Assembly: GCF_016900895.1 (NCBI RefSeq)
Contig: NZ_JAFEUN010000007.1
Location: 1-64,000, forward strand
Source: Parashewanella hymeniacidonis
GTDB lineage: Bacteria; Pseudomonadota; Gammaproteobacteria; Enterobacterales; Shewanellaceae
DNA: 64,000 nucleotides
Direction: 5' to 3'
Shown: piece after piece, positions 16,365 to 24,985 of the stretch
Position numbering within the stretch: position 1 is the stretch's first letter
Layout of the letters: the number at the start of each line of letters is the position of its first letter
Made by a program: the position numbers and the translations under genes
The notes under the pieces: generated by a model
Seen by the model: only the letters and a program-made list of their open reading frames with translations
Told to the model about the DNA's origin: nothing
Database searches by the model: none

Positions 16365-17295
16365 GGCTTTTGTGTATACAAAGTTAATTGAGTCGATAAA
16401 AAGCCATAATTTTCCTATATTCCTTTCTTTAATTAAAGAAAGGAATATAGATAGTCCCCTTGACAGTGAAGATCAAACAATTCTTCATATTGCTGCAAAG
16501 TACGACTTCATTGATGCAGTACTATATTTTATTGAGAAAAAAGGGAACTTGAATTATCAAAATGTGTTTGGAAATACGGCATTACATTTATGTGTGGAAT
16601 ATAGGAGGATTAAGATAGCTTCTTTATTGCTAGAATTTGGTGCTAGGTTTGATATTCCAAATCAAGACGGAAATGAAGCTCTTTGGTATGCAATTAATGT
16701 TTATGACAAGAATGATTTGGCTGCTCTTAAGTTATTATTGAGATATACAGATCGAATTTTTATCGAAAATAACTACGGCGTTTCTCCCTATTCACTTGCA
16801 CAGCGAATAGGTGATCAGTTTGTAATCGATATTCTTAATCAATGTGAATCAAATATTGAAGGAAGTATACAAGATTCATTTGATCAACTGAACTTTAACT
16901 CTTCACCTTCAACAATTGCTAAATGGGTCTGGGATAATTTAATACCAAGTAGAGGACAGGCATTGACTATACAAGGGGAATTATTTAGATCGATTGAAAA
17001 ACTTAGGTGGGAGACACAAGAAAATGGTTGTGTCAACTGGGATGAAAATCATTGTAAATTTATTGATTTCATTGAACGTACTCTGAATGAGAGTAAGTTA
17101 TTTTCTTTAGGCGAGTATAAGAAAATAAATAGATCTATTGCCTTATTGAGAAAGATAGACTCAAAAAATTTTTTTCAATTTTCATCTGAAGTAAATGATG
17201 TTTTATTTGATGAACTTGAAGGGTTTTCTGTGAGATTTTTTGAAAAATATAGAGAGCTTATTTACCGAGATGTTGATCTAGAATTGAATCGCTAA
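16336..17295 (+). CDS. Ankyrin-repeat protein, probable immunity protein for the RHS nuclease
   Basis: 319 residues, no signal peptide, so probably cytoplasmic. The N-terminal half holds about four ankyrin repeats (about residues 45-165; DQTILHIAAKYDFIDAVLYF, FGNTALHLCVEYRRIKIASL, DGNEALWYAI). The C-terminal half (about 180-319) is helical, charged and unrecognised. The ATG lies inside the last codons of the toxin gene, so the two overlap by 29 bases and are probably translationally coupled. Ankyrin proteins are an established class of immunity protein directly downstream of polymorphic toxins; the pairing here is inferred from position. It could instead be a neutral ankyrin regulator. Confidence 0.8.
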   Translation: MINLEKSASEAFVYTKLIESIKSHNFPIFLSLIKERNIDSPLDSEDQTILHIAAKYDFIDAVLYFIEKKGNLNYQNVFGNTALHLCVEYRRIKIASLLLEFGARFDIPNQDGNEALWYAINVYDKNDLAALKLLLRYTDRIFIENNYGVSPYSLAQRIGDQFVIDILNQCESNIEGSIQDSFDQLNFNSSPSTIAKWVWDNLIPSRGQALTIQGELFRSIEKLRWETQENGCVNWDENHCKFIDFIERTLNESKLFSLGEYKKINRSIALLRKIDSKNFFQFSSEVNDVLFDELEGFSVRFFEKYRELIYRDVDLELNR

Positions 17296-17333
17296 ACAAG
17301 AGTAAATATACCTTATCGAGGAGCATAGCGACT

Positions 17334-17843
17334 ATTATTAATTACTCTTATAAATTATCTAAAACTAAATTTAACAGCTTTAAGAAAAGGTTGGGATTAA
17401 GACTGCCAAAAGATTATTCCAAATTTTTAGAAGAGCACAATGGGTTAATCTTAACTGATGGAACATATTGTAACCTTCCTTTTATAAAGGTAGATGACCA
17501 GCAAATAGGCTTTTTTATTTTATATTCAGTAGATGCTCAAAATGAAAGGTACGATCTTGAAAATAATAATGATTATTCAGACGAGTTAGAGGAACATTTT
17601 CAAAAAGCCTTAATTATTGGAGATGATGTCGGTGGGAACTTTTATGTTTTAGATTGTAAGTGTGAATCTGGAGTTGTTTATTACTGGGATAGAGCCCGTA
17701 TTCATTTGGATGAGGGATATGATATTCCAGAAGTGGATGAAGAAGGTAACTTATATAAAGTTTGTAACAGCTTTAATGAATTTTATGAGCTAATCATGTC
17801 AAATGTTTCTGGAAATCGAGATATAGAAACTAGCTTACTCTAA
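17334..17843 (+). CDS. SUKH (SMI1/KNR4) family protein, second immunity candidate; start codon unclear
   Basis: From about residue 19 it reads KRLGLRLPKDYSKFLEEHNG, the classic N-terminal signature of the SMI1/KNR4 superfamily, followed by an acidic body (FKVDD-type strands, ALIIGDDVGGNFYVLDC, GVVYYWDRARI) and a C-terminal NSFNEFYELI helix. SUKH proteins are common immunity proteins against nuclease toxins. The only canonical start in frame is TTG 17391, which would remove the first helix; the frame is open upstream to 17277 with no ATG, GTG or TTG. ATT 17334 is ten bases after GAGGAG (17318-17323) and restores the helix, so it is used here tentatively. It could also be a slightly damaged orphan immunity gene. 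Confidence 0.68.
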   Translation: MINYSYKLSKTKFNSFKKRLGLRLPKDYSKFLEEHNGLILTDGTYCNLPFIKVDDQQIGFFILYSVDAQNERYDLENNNDYSDELEEHFQKALIIGDDVGGNFYVLDCKCESGVVYYWDRARIHLDEGYDIPEVDEEGNLYKVCNSFNEFYELIMSNVSGNRDIETSLL

Positions 17844-17862
17844 AGGTTTTATTGTACATAAG

Positions 17863-18219
17863 ATGATAAGAAAATTAGCAATTTTAACTCTATTAGCTAT
17901 TGCCGCACATCAAGGCTGGCAAAAGCTCGCCCCAAAACCAGAGCTGGAACCTATCTTTGACTCAGCCTATGTTGCCGTGTACGGGCGTAACACTTGCGGT
18001 CATACTCAAAGATTAGTGAAGCAGTTGAAAGCACAAGGCTATACACCGCATTATTTTTCAGTTGATGATAAAGCCGTGGCTGATGAACTGCATGAAAGAA
18101 TGGAAAGTCAAGGAATGTCAGTAGAGCGGTATGATTTGCCGGTGGTTGATGTCAATGCCAATCTACGTATTCGCCCTTCTTTAGAGAATGTACAACAAAT
18201 TTATAGAACAACAAAATAA
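17863..18219 (+). CDS. Membrane-anchored glutaredoxin-like protein
   Basis: 118 residues. A short hydrophobic N-terminus (LAILTLLAIAAHQGW) looks like an uncleaved anchor or signal. The rest is a thioredoxin/glutaredoxin-like fold with the strand YVAVYGRNTCGHTQRLV, in which C45-G-H-T48 sits at the active site: one cysteine, as in monothiol glutaredoxin-like proteins. A cis-proline region follows (DLPVVDVNANLRIRPS). It lies between the immunity genes and the 1655-residue secreted protein, on the same strand. If exported, a thiol role for disulfides in its cysteine-bearing neighbours is possible, but that is inference. Confidence 0.72.
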   Translation: MIRKLAILTLLAIAAHQGWQKLAPKPELEPIFDSAYVAVYGRNTCGHTQRLVKQLKAQGYTPHYFSVDDKAVADELHERMESQGMSVERYDLPVVDVNANLRIRPSLENVQQIYRTTK

Positions 18220-18247
18220 GTAAATTAAACTTTAAGGGAATAACAAT

Positions 18248-21200
18248 ATGGCTAAGGGAAGGTTTAAAGCTCATTTTCTAGAGCGCTTAAAAGCGAGCTT
18301 TTTTGTATTAGCATTACTTATAACTTTCCAGTCCTCGGCGTTTGGCGAAGATGACCCCATATGCGCTGTTGTAAAGATTGAAATACCCCAAGAGTTGACC
18401 CTAGAGCGTCAAGGTTTTGAGGCCATTATGAAAATTAATAATGCCCTTGAAGATGATGCATTAACCAATATAAGCGTTGAAGTTGAATTTACCGATCCAG
18501 ACGGTGAGCCTGTTATTGCGAGTAATGACCCTAACCACCCAAACGCCAGCTTTTTTATCCGTATTGCGAGTATGGAAGGCATTGAGAATGTTTCTGGAAC
18601 GGGGGAGTTAGCTCCTAGTTCTAGCGCTACTGTAAAATGGCTGATCATTCCTGCACCTGGTTCTGCTGGCGATATCCCTACCGGAACATTGTATTATGTC
18701 GGTGCTAAGTTATCTTATACGCTGAATAACCTTGATGAAACAATCGAAGTTGCTCCAGACGAGATTTTTGTTCGTCCTTTACCTAATTTAACCCTAGACT
18801 ATTTTTTGCCTAGCGATGTTTATGCTGATGATCCTTTAACTACAGAAATAGAGCCTATTGTACCTTTTACTCTTGGTGTTCGTATAAGCAACAATGGCCA
18901 AGCTGCAGCAAATGAAGTGAAGATTCAATCGGCACAGCCAAAAATTGTAGAGAATAACCAAGGCTTAGCGATCGATTTTAGAATCACGGATTCTTATGTA
19001 GGTAATGAGCCAGTTACCAACTCCTTATTATTAAATTTTGGTTCGATTCCTAGCCAAGAAAGTAAAACTGGGCGTTGGATTATGGAAACCACATTAAGTG
19101 GTCGTTTTACTGAATTTGATGCAAGCTTTTCCCATGCCGATGAATTAGGTGGCTCACTGACGTCTTTAATTGAATCTGTTAATACTCACTTATTACTCAG
19201 AGATGTATTAGTTGACTTGCCAGGTAGAGATACCGTTAACGATTTTTTAGTAAATTCGATTGATGGGATGATGGTTTATGAGTCAGATAGCGTCGATACA
19301 TCCGTCATTAATTTAAGTAATGAAGCGAGTTTAACAGGTACTGGCTACACCAGAAATTTAGATCTTATCCCTGAAGTTGGTGCTTTTTATGTTGTACTAG
19401 ATGATCCTTTCCAAGGCGAAAGGGTTTTAAACCAAGCGCTCAGAAGTGATGGTAAGCTGATAAATGATTCCAACGTATGGCAGAGTAAACATTATTTAAA
19501 AGATGAGAAACGCTGGGAATACAAGATTCATTTATTTGATGCTGATTCAAGCGGTCATTATGTCTTCAGTTTTATTGATGCTGTTCAGCTTCCTGGGGCG
19601 CCTGTTATGCAATTTATCCCCGATTGGACAAGTGCAGAAGGGCAACAAATTGGCTTTTTGATTCGGGCAACCGATCCAAACAATGATCCTATCTCTTTTA
19701 ACATTCAGCCGATGCCAGTAGGAGCTGCTGTTACTAATATTGAGCCAGGGTTAGCAAGGTTTAATTGGATTATTGCGAAGGGACAAGCTGGTTTTTATCC
19801 AATTACTGTTTCTGCCAGTGATGGCACTTTGTTTACCAGTCAAGAAGTTATGTTACAAGTTAACCCTGAGCACGATACAGATGGTGATGGGTTAGATGAT
19901 GCTTGGGAACTAGAGCACTTTGGCACTCTAGAGCGTGATGGTAGCGGTGATTTTGATGGCGATGGAATTACGGATAGAGAAGAATTCGAACAAGGCACGA
20001 ATCCAACGATGCAGGATGGACCAATAGCGCCAGCTATCGTTGAACCAAACAATAGCGAAGTGATAGAAGATGAAATTAGGTTGGTTGTGGAAAACTCAGT
20101 TAACCTTGGAAGTAATCCGTTAACTTATTACTTTGAGATTTATGCCGATAGTCAGTTTACTCAACTTGTGGCTGAATCTAATACCGTTCAAGAGTCAATC
20201 AGCCAGACAAGTTGGTTAGTACCAAGCAGTTTGTTGGAGAACGCAACTTATTACTGGAGAGCTAGAAGTTACAATGAAACGCTTTATAGTCCTTGGAGTA
20301 ATGCTGAGTTTTTCATTAACAGAGTAGACGAGGCTCCTACAAAGCCATCACTTAACAATCCCATGCTCGGTAAAGAAGTTGATGATGTTTTGCCAGTTTT
20401 GAGTGTCATTAACTCGGGTGATCCAGATGGTGACGAGCTGACATATAAGTTCCGAATTTTTGCTGACGAAAGTCATGAGGTTTTGATTGCTGAGTCTGGT
20501 TCTTTGCTACCAAATAGTTCAGGGGTAACGGATTGGCGAGTAACTGAAAGGCTTGAAGAGGGTTCGACTTACTTTTGGCAAGTTTCAGTTATAGACAGTG
20601 ATGGACTAGAAACGACCAGTGATAACTTTTGGTTTGTTGTCTATGTGTCAAATAATGCACCATCTGCACCATCAATTATTTCACCTTTAAATGATGCTGT
20701 AATCGGTCATCAAACGGTTGATATTGCAGTATCAAAAGCCGTTGACCCTGAACAACAAGATATTAGTTATCATTTTGAGCTCGACGTTGTTTCAAGCTTT
20801 GACTCTGACACTAAAAGAACTGGTGTGATTTTTGAAGAAAATTCACAAGTAATTTGGATAGTAGACGAGCTGAAAGATACTCAGAAATATTATTGGCGTG
20901 TTAGGGCTCAAGACAGCATGGGGGCGTATAGTGAGCCAACAATTGGTACATTTACTATCGACTTACAGTTAACGGCTCCTATTGCTCCTGTAGTAAACAA
21001 TCCAGGTGATGGTTCATGGGTACAAACAAACTTGCCACTATTATCAGTTCATCCTGTATTAAACAGCGATCGACCAATTGAAACTTATGAGTTTGAATTA
21101 TTTTCAGATGGAGCATTAATCCATTTATTGGATAGAGTAAACAAGACTCAACCAGAGTTCCAAGTAGCTAATGAATTGCCGGACAATTCATGGGTACATT

Positions 21201-23215
21201 GGAGAGTGAGGGTAATTGATAATGCCGGGATCAGTAGTGATTGGAGCACTCCTTCGAAGTTCTTTGTAAATGATAAGGGGATTGATGAGGCACCTTCTTT
21301 TGTTTGGGTATTACCGAATAAGAACAATGTGATAGCTTCTGGAGACTCATTAGATTTAGCATGGAGTGCAAATGATCCAGATAGTGAAGCTTTAATCTCG
21401 CTTTATTATATTCGTCCAGAAGATGGACTAGTTGTTGATAGCCAAGATACTGGATTTTATGCTTTCGGCGATGCATGGCAAGTCGTAGTGAATGATGAAA
21501 CTGGCGACAGTTATTATGAATTCACTGCTAATGATGGTATTGCTATTGCGTCATGGGAAATACCAGTAGCTTTGGCGGGTAAATATGAAGTACAAGTTTA
21601 TTGGCCGCAAACAACATCCGTTTATGCTAGAAAAGTTGCTTATCAATTCGAGAGTAGTGATTCCAGCCAAACAACCTCGAACAGTTATCAGCTCGAAGAG
21701 CCTGTCGCTGGATGGAATTCACTAGGTGAATATGAATTGTCATCCGGTAATTTTAAAGTGACGCAATGGAAAGAAGGTTATCCTAATCGCTTTATTGCAG
21801 CAGATAAAGTAAGGCTTACTCCTATTGATGTACCTCAACAACAAATTGTATCGGGCTTAGTTGAGACGCAAGATTCTGAAGCGTCGATCTATAAATGGGA
21901 TACAACTGAGTTAAATGATGGTTCCTATCAGTTATTGGCCAAAATACAAGATGATTTAAATGAAGTCGTTGTTCTTTCTCCATATTCAATTACTGTTAAA
22001 CAGCCATCTGCGATTAGAGTCAACAATGAAGATGTGTTTACGGTAAATGGAAACTGGGAAGTCTTAGCTGTTGATGATGCAATAGGTGGCTCAGTACATT
22101 CAATTGAACTATCAGAAGGGCAAGCGAGTCTGACCTGGAATGTAAATATTGAGAGTTCAGGGTGGTACAAAATTAATTCCTTTGCATTACCTAGTTTTGA
22201 TAATGAAACTGTATCACTTTATTTGAGTAACACTCAGGAAGAAATTAATTTAGGGCTGATGACTAATGTTTCTAACCCTCGTTGGGTAAACATTAATCGC
22301 TTGTGGCTTAGTAGTGGGAACTATACATTACGAGCTATTGCTAATGCAGGTGGTATTGCTGCAATCGATGCTATTGAATTTGAAAGAGTAGAAGTGTTGG
22401 TTGGTAATGATTCTATTGTCGATAATTTAAATATTGGGTTCAGCTCGTCTGGAAACTGGCAATCGACAAATGTGGGGATTGGGCATGAAGGTTTAAATTA
22501 CCTATTAGGGTGTGGGGCAGAGGCTACTACAGCAGACTGGCAGGTTGAATTACCAGAGTCTGGATACTATGAGGTGATGAGTAAATGGATCACACGCCCT
22601 AATAGAGCTACAAATGCCAAATATTCTATCTCGCATATGAAAAATGGTGAGGTGGTTACTTCAGAATTGTTAGTTGATCAACAAAAAAATGGTCGAAGCT
22701 GGCAGCATTTAGGTGTGATTGAAGCAGATAAAGGTCAACTTTTAATTAATCTTTCTAATGAAAATGCAAATGGCTGTATTGTTGCTGATGCAATTAGAAT
22801 CAAAAAACTCGCTGAACCAAGTCTTGTGCTAGATAACATTCAGGAGCAATTTAAAGTCGGAAGTGGTAGCTGGATCATAAATAACACCTCATCAGGCTTT
22901 ATGGGGAAAGACTATCATGAATCGAGCGACTATAACGCTGGAGCGCAATGGTTCACACTTATACCTTTAGCTGGCAAATATCGTATAGAGGCTCGTTGGA
23001 CTTCTGGAGTCGAACAGACATCAAGTGCAGAGTATAGAGTTATTTCTAATAAAGATAGGCTTGGAAGTAAAAGCTTTTCTCAGAGGAGTAATGGTACAGA
23101 ATGGAAAGAACTCGGTGAATATCATCTAAACAGTGGTGAGTTAAGAGTAGTTATAAAGAATAAAGGTCAGGGAAATGTTATTGCTGATTCAATAAGAATT
23201 ACGAGAATAGATTGA
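18248..23215 (+). CDS. Large secreted protein with thrombospondin-3 repeat, Ig/FnIII-like and golvesin-like domains
   Basis: 1655 residues with a signal peptide (FFVLALLITFQSSAFG). The first 400 residues are CARDB/Ig-like beta-sandwiches. About residues 541-585 form a calcium-binding thrombospondin type 3 stretch (DTDGDGLDDAWELEHFG, DFDGDGITDREEFEQGTNP). Next come three to four FnIII-like domains with YYWRVRAxD-type endings, then four C-terminal golvesin/xanthan-lyase-like modules (about 1060-1655), each ending in a V/I-ADAIR or VIADSIRI-type motif. No catalytic site was seen. Golvesin-type modules are found on secreted hydrolases and surface proteins. Its stop overlaps the next ATG (TGATG), indicating an operon with the rhodanese-like gene. 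Possible roles: surface filament, adhesin or carrier for neighbouring secreted enzymes. Confidence 0.82.
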   Translation: MAKGRFKAHFLERLKASFFVLALLITFQSSAFGEDDPICAVVKIEIPQELTLERQGFEAIMKINNALEDDALTNISVEVEFTDPDGEPVIASNDPNHPNASFFIRIASMEGIENVSGTGELAPSSSATVKWLIIPAPGSAGDIPTGTLYYVGAKLSYTLNNLDETIEVAPDEIFVRPLPNLTLDYFLPSDVYADDPLTTEIEPIVPFTLGVRISNNGQAAANEVKIQSAQPKIVENNQGLAIDFRITDSYVGNEPVTNSLLLNFGSIPSQESKTGRWIMETTLSGRFTEFDASFSHADELGGSLTSLIESVNTHLLLRDVLVDLPGRDTVNDFLVNSIDGMMVYESDSVDTSVINLSNEASLTGTGYTRNLDLIPEVGAFYVVLDDPFQGERVLNQALRSDGKLINDSNVWQSKHYLKDEKRWEYKIHLFDADSSGHYVFSFIDAVQLPGAPVMQFIPDWTSAEGQQIGFLIRATDPNNDPISFNIQPMPVGAAVTNIEPGLARFNWIIAKGQAGFYPITVSASDGTLFTSQEVMLQVNPEHDTDGDGLDDAWELEHFGTLERDGSGDFDGDGITDREEFEQGTNPTMQDGPIAPAIVEPNNSEVIEDEIRLVVENSVNLGSNPLTYYFEIYADSQFTQLVAESNTVQESISQTSWLVPSSLLENATYYWRARSYNETLYSPWSNAEFFINRVDEAPTKPSLNNPMLGKEVDDVLPVLSVINSGDPDGDELTYKFRIFADESHEVLIAESGSLLPNSSGVTDWRVTERLEEGSTYFWQVSVIDSDGLETTSDNFWFVVYVSNNAPSAPSIISPLNDAVIGHQTVDIAVSKAVDPEQQDISYHFELDVVSSFDSDTKRTGVIFEENSQVIWIVDELKDTQKYYWRVRAQDSMGAYSEPTIGTFTIDLQLTAPIAPVVNNPGDGSWVQTNLPLLSVHPVLNSDRPIETYEFELFSDGALIHLLDRVNKTQPEFQVANELPDNSWVHWRVRVIDNAGISSDWSTPSKFFVNDKGIDEAPSFVWVLPNKNNVIASGDSLDLAWSANDPDSEALISLYYIRPEDGLVVDSQDTGFYAFGDAWQVVVNDETGDSYYEFTANDGIAIASWEIPVALAGKYEVQVYWPQTTSVYARKVAYQFESSDSSQTTSNSYQLEEPVAGWNSLGEYELSSGNFKVTQWKEGYPNRFIAADKVRLTPIDVPQQQIVSGLVETQDSEASIYKWDTTELNDGSYQLLAKIQDDLNEVVVLSPYSITVKQPSAIRVNNEDVFTVNGNWEVLAVDDAIGGSVHSIELSEGQASLTWNVNIESSGWYKINSFALPSFDNETVSLYLSNTQEEINLGLMTNVSNPRWVNINRLWLSSGNYTLRAIANAGGIAAIDAIEFERVEVLVGNDSIVDNLNIGFSSSGNWQSTNVGIGHEGLNYLLGCGAEATTADWQVELPESGYYEVMSKWITRPNRATNAKYSISHMKNGEVVTSELLVDQQKNGRSWQHLGVIEADKGQLLINLSNENANGCIVADAIRIKKLAEPSLVLDNIQEQFKVGSGSWIINNTSSGFMGKDYHESSDYNAGAQWFTLIPLAGKYRIEARWTSGVEQTSSAEYRVISNKDRLGSKSFSQRSNGTEWKELGEYHLNSGELRVVIKNKGQGNVIADSIRITRID

Positions 23216-24006
23216 TGTCAAAGTACTGGAATAACATAATCAGGTATATATCCTCAGTGGCACTAGGCTGTTATGGCATTAGTGCCTTAGCAAATAGTCC
23301 AAGTAGTGATGATTTTAGTTCACTTCAATGTTACGCAAGCAATGAAAAAAATTATACCTATAACTACGATTTAGAAACTTTATTAAAAAAAACACAGTTA
23401 AGACAAAAAGAGCATTATGTTTTTTCACTAGAAGAAATCCCTAAAAACGCTCTTATTATTGATGTAACTAGTAGTGATGATTTTGTAGCTGGAACATTAA
23501 AGCTACCAGTTCATTCGTTGAAGCTTAAGAAGTATTTGCGTAATCAGAATATTATCTTACTTGGTAATGGAAAGAATTACGCATCTATTGAAAAAGAACT
23601 CAACAGCATAAGGGCGTTTTTGAGCTCATCCGTCAAAATATTTTACGGTGGTGTTAATCTTTGGCGTTTTCAAAGAGGGGAGCCAGTTAGGTTAACAATT
23701 AACGAGATTCTTCCTGCTGAGTTTGTTACAGAGTCTAAATCTGGCAAGTGGATCTACATTGAGAATAAAAAAGATCTAGAATTCACGCTGAATATGCTCA
23801 AACATATTGACACATTCGATCGATTTGCCATTATTGATGATGAGCTATTCATACCGAGTCATAAAATCTCACCCAAAGCTAGTTCAGCTATATTTCGCTT
23901 AAAAGGTGGTAAGAAAACGCTAAAAGATTATATGGCGGAACAAGGAATAATTATCGCAGCCAAAAAACAAAAGGAATTGCATGACCAGTGTAGTCAAACT
24001 TTGTAG
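23215..24006 (+). CDS. Exported degenerate rhodanese-like protein
   Basis: 263 residues starting at the ATG that overlaps the previous stop. An N-terminal hydrophobic segment (ISSVALGCYGISALA) looks like a signal peptide. The middle resembles a rhodanese fold (ALIIDVTSSDDFVAGTLKLP, then NIILLGNGKNY, then VKIFYGGVNLWRFQRGEP). The loop that normally carries the sulfur-transfer cysteine (C-R-x-G) reads LGNGKNY, with no cysteine, so enzyme activity is unlikely. The gene overlaps the transglutaminase-like lipoprotein gene by 26 bases. A binding or structural role is more likely than sulfurtransferase activity. The fold assignment is by eye and is moderate. Confidence 0.6.
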   Translation: MSKYWNNIIRYISSVALGCYGISALANSPSSDDFSSLQCYASNEKNYTYNYDLETLLKKTQLRQKEHYVFSLEEIPKNALIIDVTSSDDFVAGTLKLPVHSLKLKKYLRNQNIILLGNGKNYASIEKELNSIRAFLSSSVKIFYGGVNLWRFQRGEPVRLTINEILPAEFVTESKSGKWIYIENKKDLEFTLNMLKHIDTFDRFAIIDDELFIPSHKISPKASSAIFRLKGGKKTLKDYMAEQGIIIAAKKQKELHDQCSQTL

Positions 24007-24862
24007 TATTTTTTTACTCTTAATTTTAATTGCTTGTAAAGAGTCTGTATTACTTGAACGTTTCGAAAATTCAAATGCCAATCAAAGCAAGCTATCCATC
24101 CGAGATATCACTTTCAGGTTTGAGGTTAAAAATGTTTCTGGGAAACTTTTAAAAAATAAAGTTGCTACATTTTCTGTTCCAATGACTGCATCTGCGAGGC
24201 ATAAAGTTGTTGGTACACAATCAAATATCAATGGCGATATCGTTAGAGATGAGCTTGGTAATAGTTTTTATAAAATTAAATTCGATACTTTGGTTCCTTT
24301 TGAAACAAAGTTAGTGACGATAAAGGCTCAATTAGAGCCTATTCCATATAAAAAAGTAGACTTAGATATTGAAGATAAAAGTTTAATTTCGCCTAGTAAA
24401 TATATGCCATTCTTAAGAAAAGAATTTATTAGACCTCTTAAAGAAACCAATGCAGAAGATGATTATCAAATAAAGCTGAATGCTTACCGCTGGGTATCGA
24501 AGCATTTAAACTATGCCTGTTATATGCCCAGAACTTTTGGTGCTTTGTATGCTTTGGAGAAATCAAAAGGGGATTGTACGGAATATATGTACCTTCTAGC
24601 ATCATTACTTCGAGGACATAATATACCTACAAGACTGGTCGCTGGATATGTTTACGAAGGAAATCAAGTTACTCAAGCAGCAGATTACCACAATTGGGTT
24701 GAAGTTGAGGTCGATGGTGTATGGAGGGTTATGGATTCTCAATTACAACATTTTGAAAGAGACGATTATTCCTATATTTCTATGAGTTATATATCTGATT
24801 CACTCTCATCGGGCAAAAAAAGATTTAAAAGCGATGATGGTCTAGTTATTAAAATGTTTTGA
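23981..24862 (+). CDS. Transglutaminase-like (papain-fold) lipoprotein
   Basis: 293 residues. The N-terminus SIFLLLILIACKES has a lipobox with Cys19 as the lipidation site, so the protein should be membrane-anchored outside the cytoplasm. A beta-rich domain (about 35-135) precedes a transglutaminase-like core: KGDCTEYMYLLASLLRGHNI (Cys199), ADYHNWVEVEVDG (His237), WRVMDSQ (Asp252). The Cys-His-Asp triad is complete, so activity is likely: a protease, a protein cross-linker or an amide ligase. It overlaps the rhodanese-like gene, placing it in the same operon as the golvesin-domain protein. One idea is that it processes or cross-links the large secreted proteins here; this is inference. Confidence 0.85.
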   Translation: MTSVVKLCSIFLLLILIACKESVLLERFENSNANQSKLSIRDITFRFEVKNVSGKLLKNKVATFSVPMTASARHKVVGTQSNINGDIVRDELGNSFYKIKFDTLVPFETKLVTIKAQLEPIPYKKVDLDIEDKSLISPSKYMPFLRKEFIRPLKETNAEDDYQIKLNAYRWVSKHLNYACYMPRTFGALYALEKSKGDCTEYMYLLASLLRGHNIPTRLVAGYVYEGNQVTQAADYHNWVEVEVDGVWRVMDSQLQHFERDDYSYISMSYISDSLSSGKKRFKSDDGLVIKMF

Positions 24863-24945
24863 ATTGTACAAAATCTAAACGGTTTGATGTTTAATTTATG
24901 TTAATTTATTTACATTTTGATACATACTCATGATAATCCCACGCC

Positions 24946-24962
24946 AAGTGCATGATGCACTT
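24946..24962. repeat. 8-bp palindrome with 1-base centre upstream of the lipase gene
   Basis: AAGTGCAT-G-ATGCACTT is a perfect inverted repeat 24 bases before the lipase-like ATG. There is no following T-run on the + strand, so a regulatory binding site is about as likely as a weak terminator for the preceding operon. Confidence 0.4.
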
Positions 24963-24985
24963 ATAAAATATAAAAAGGATTAAGA

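Noticed and set aside
11625-17295. T6SS Rhs effector locus
   Set aside because: No PAAR, VgrG or T6SS chaperone gene was seen, and the protein has a Sec signal peptide.
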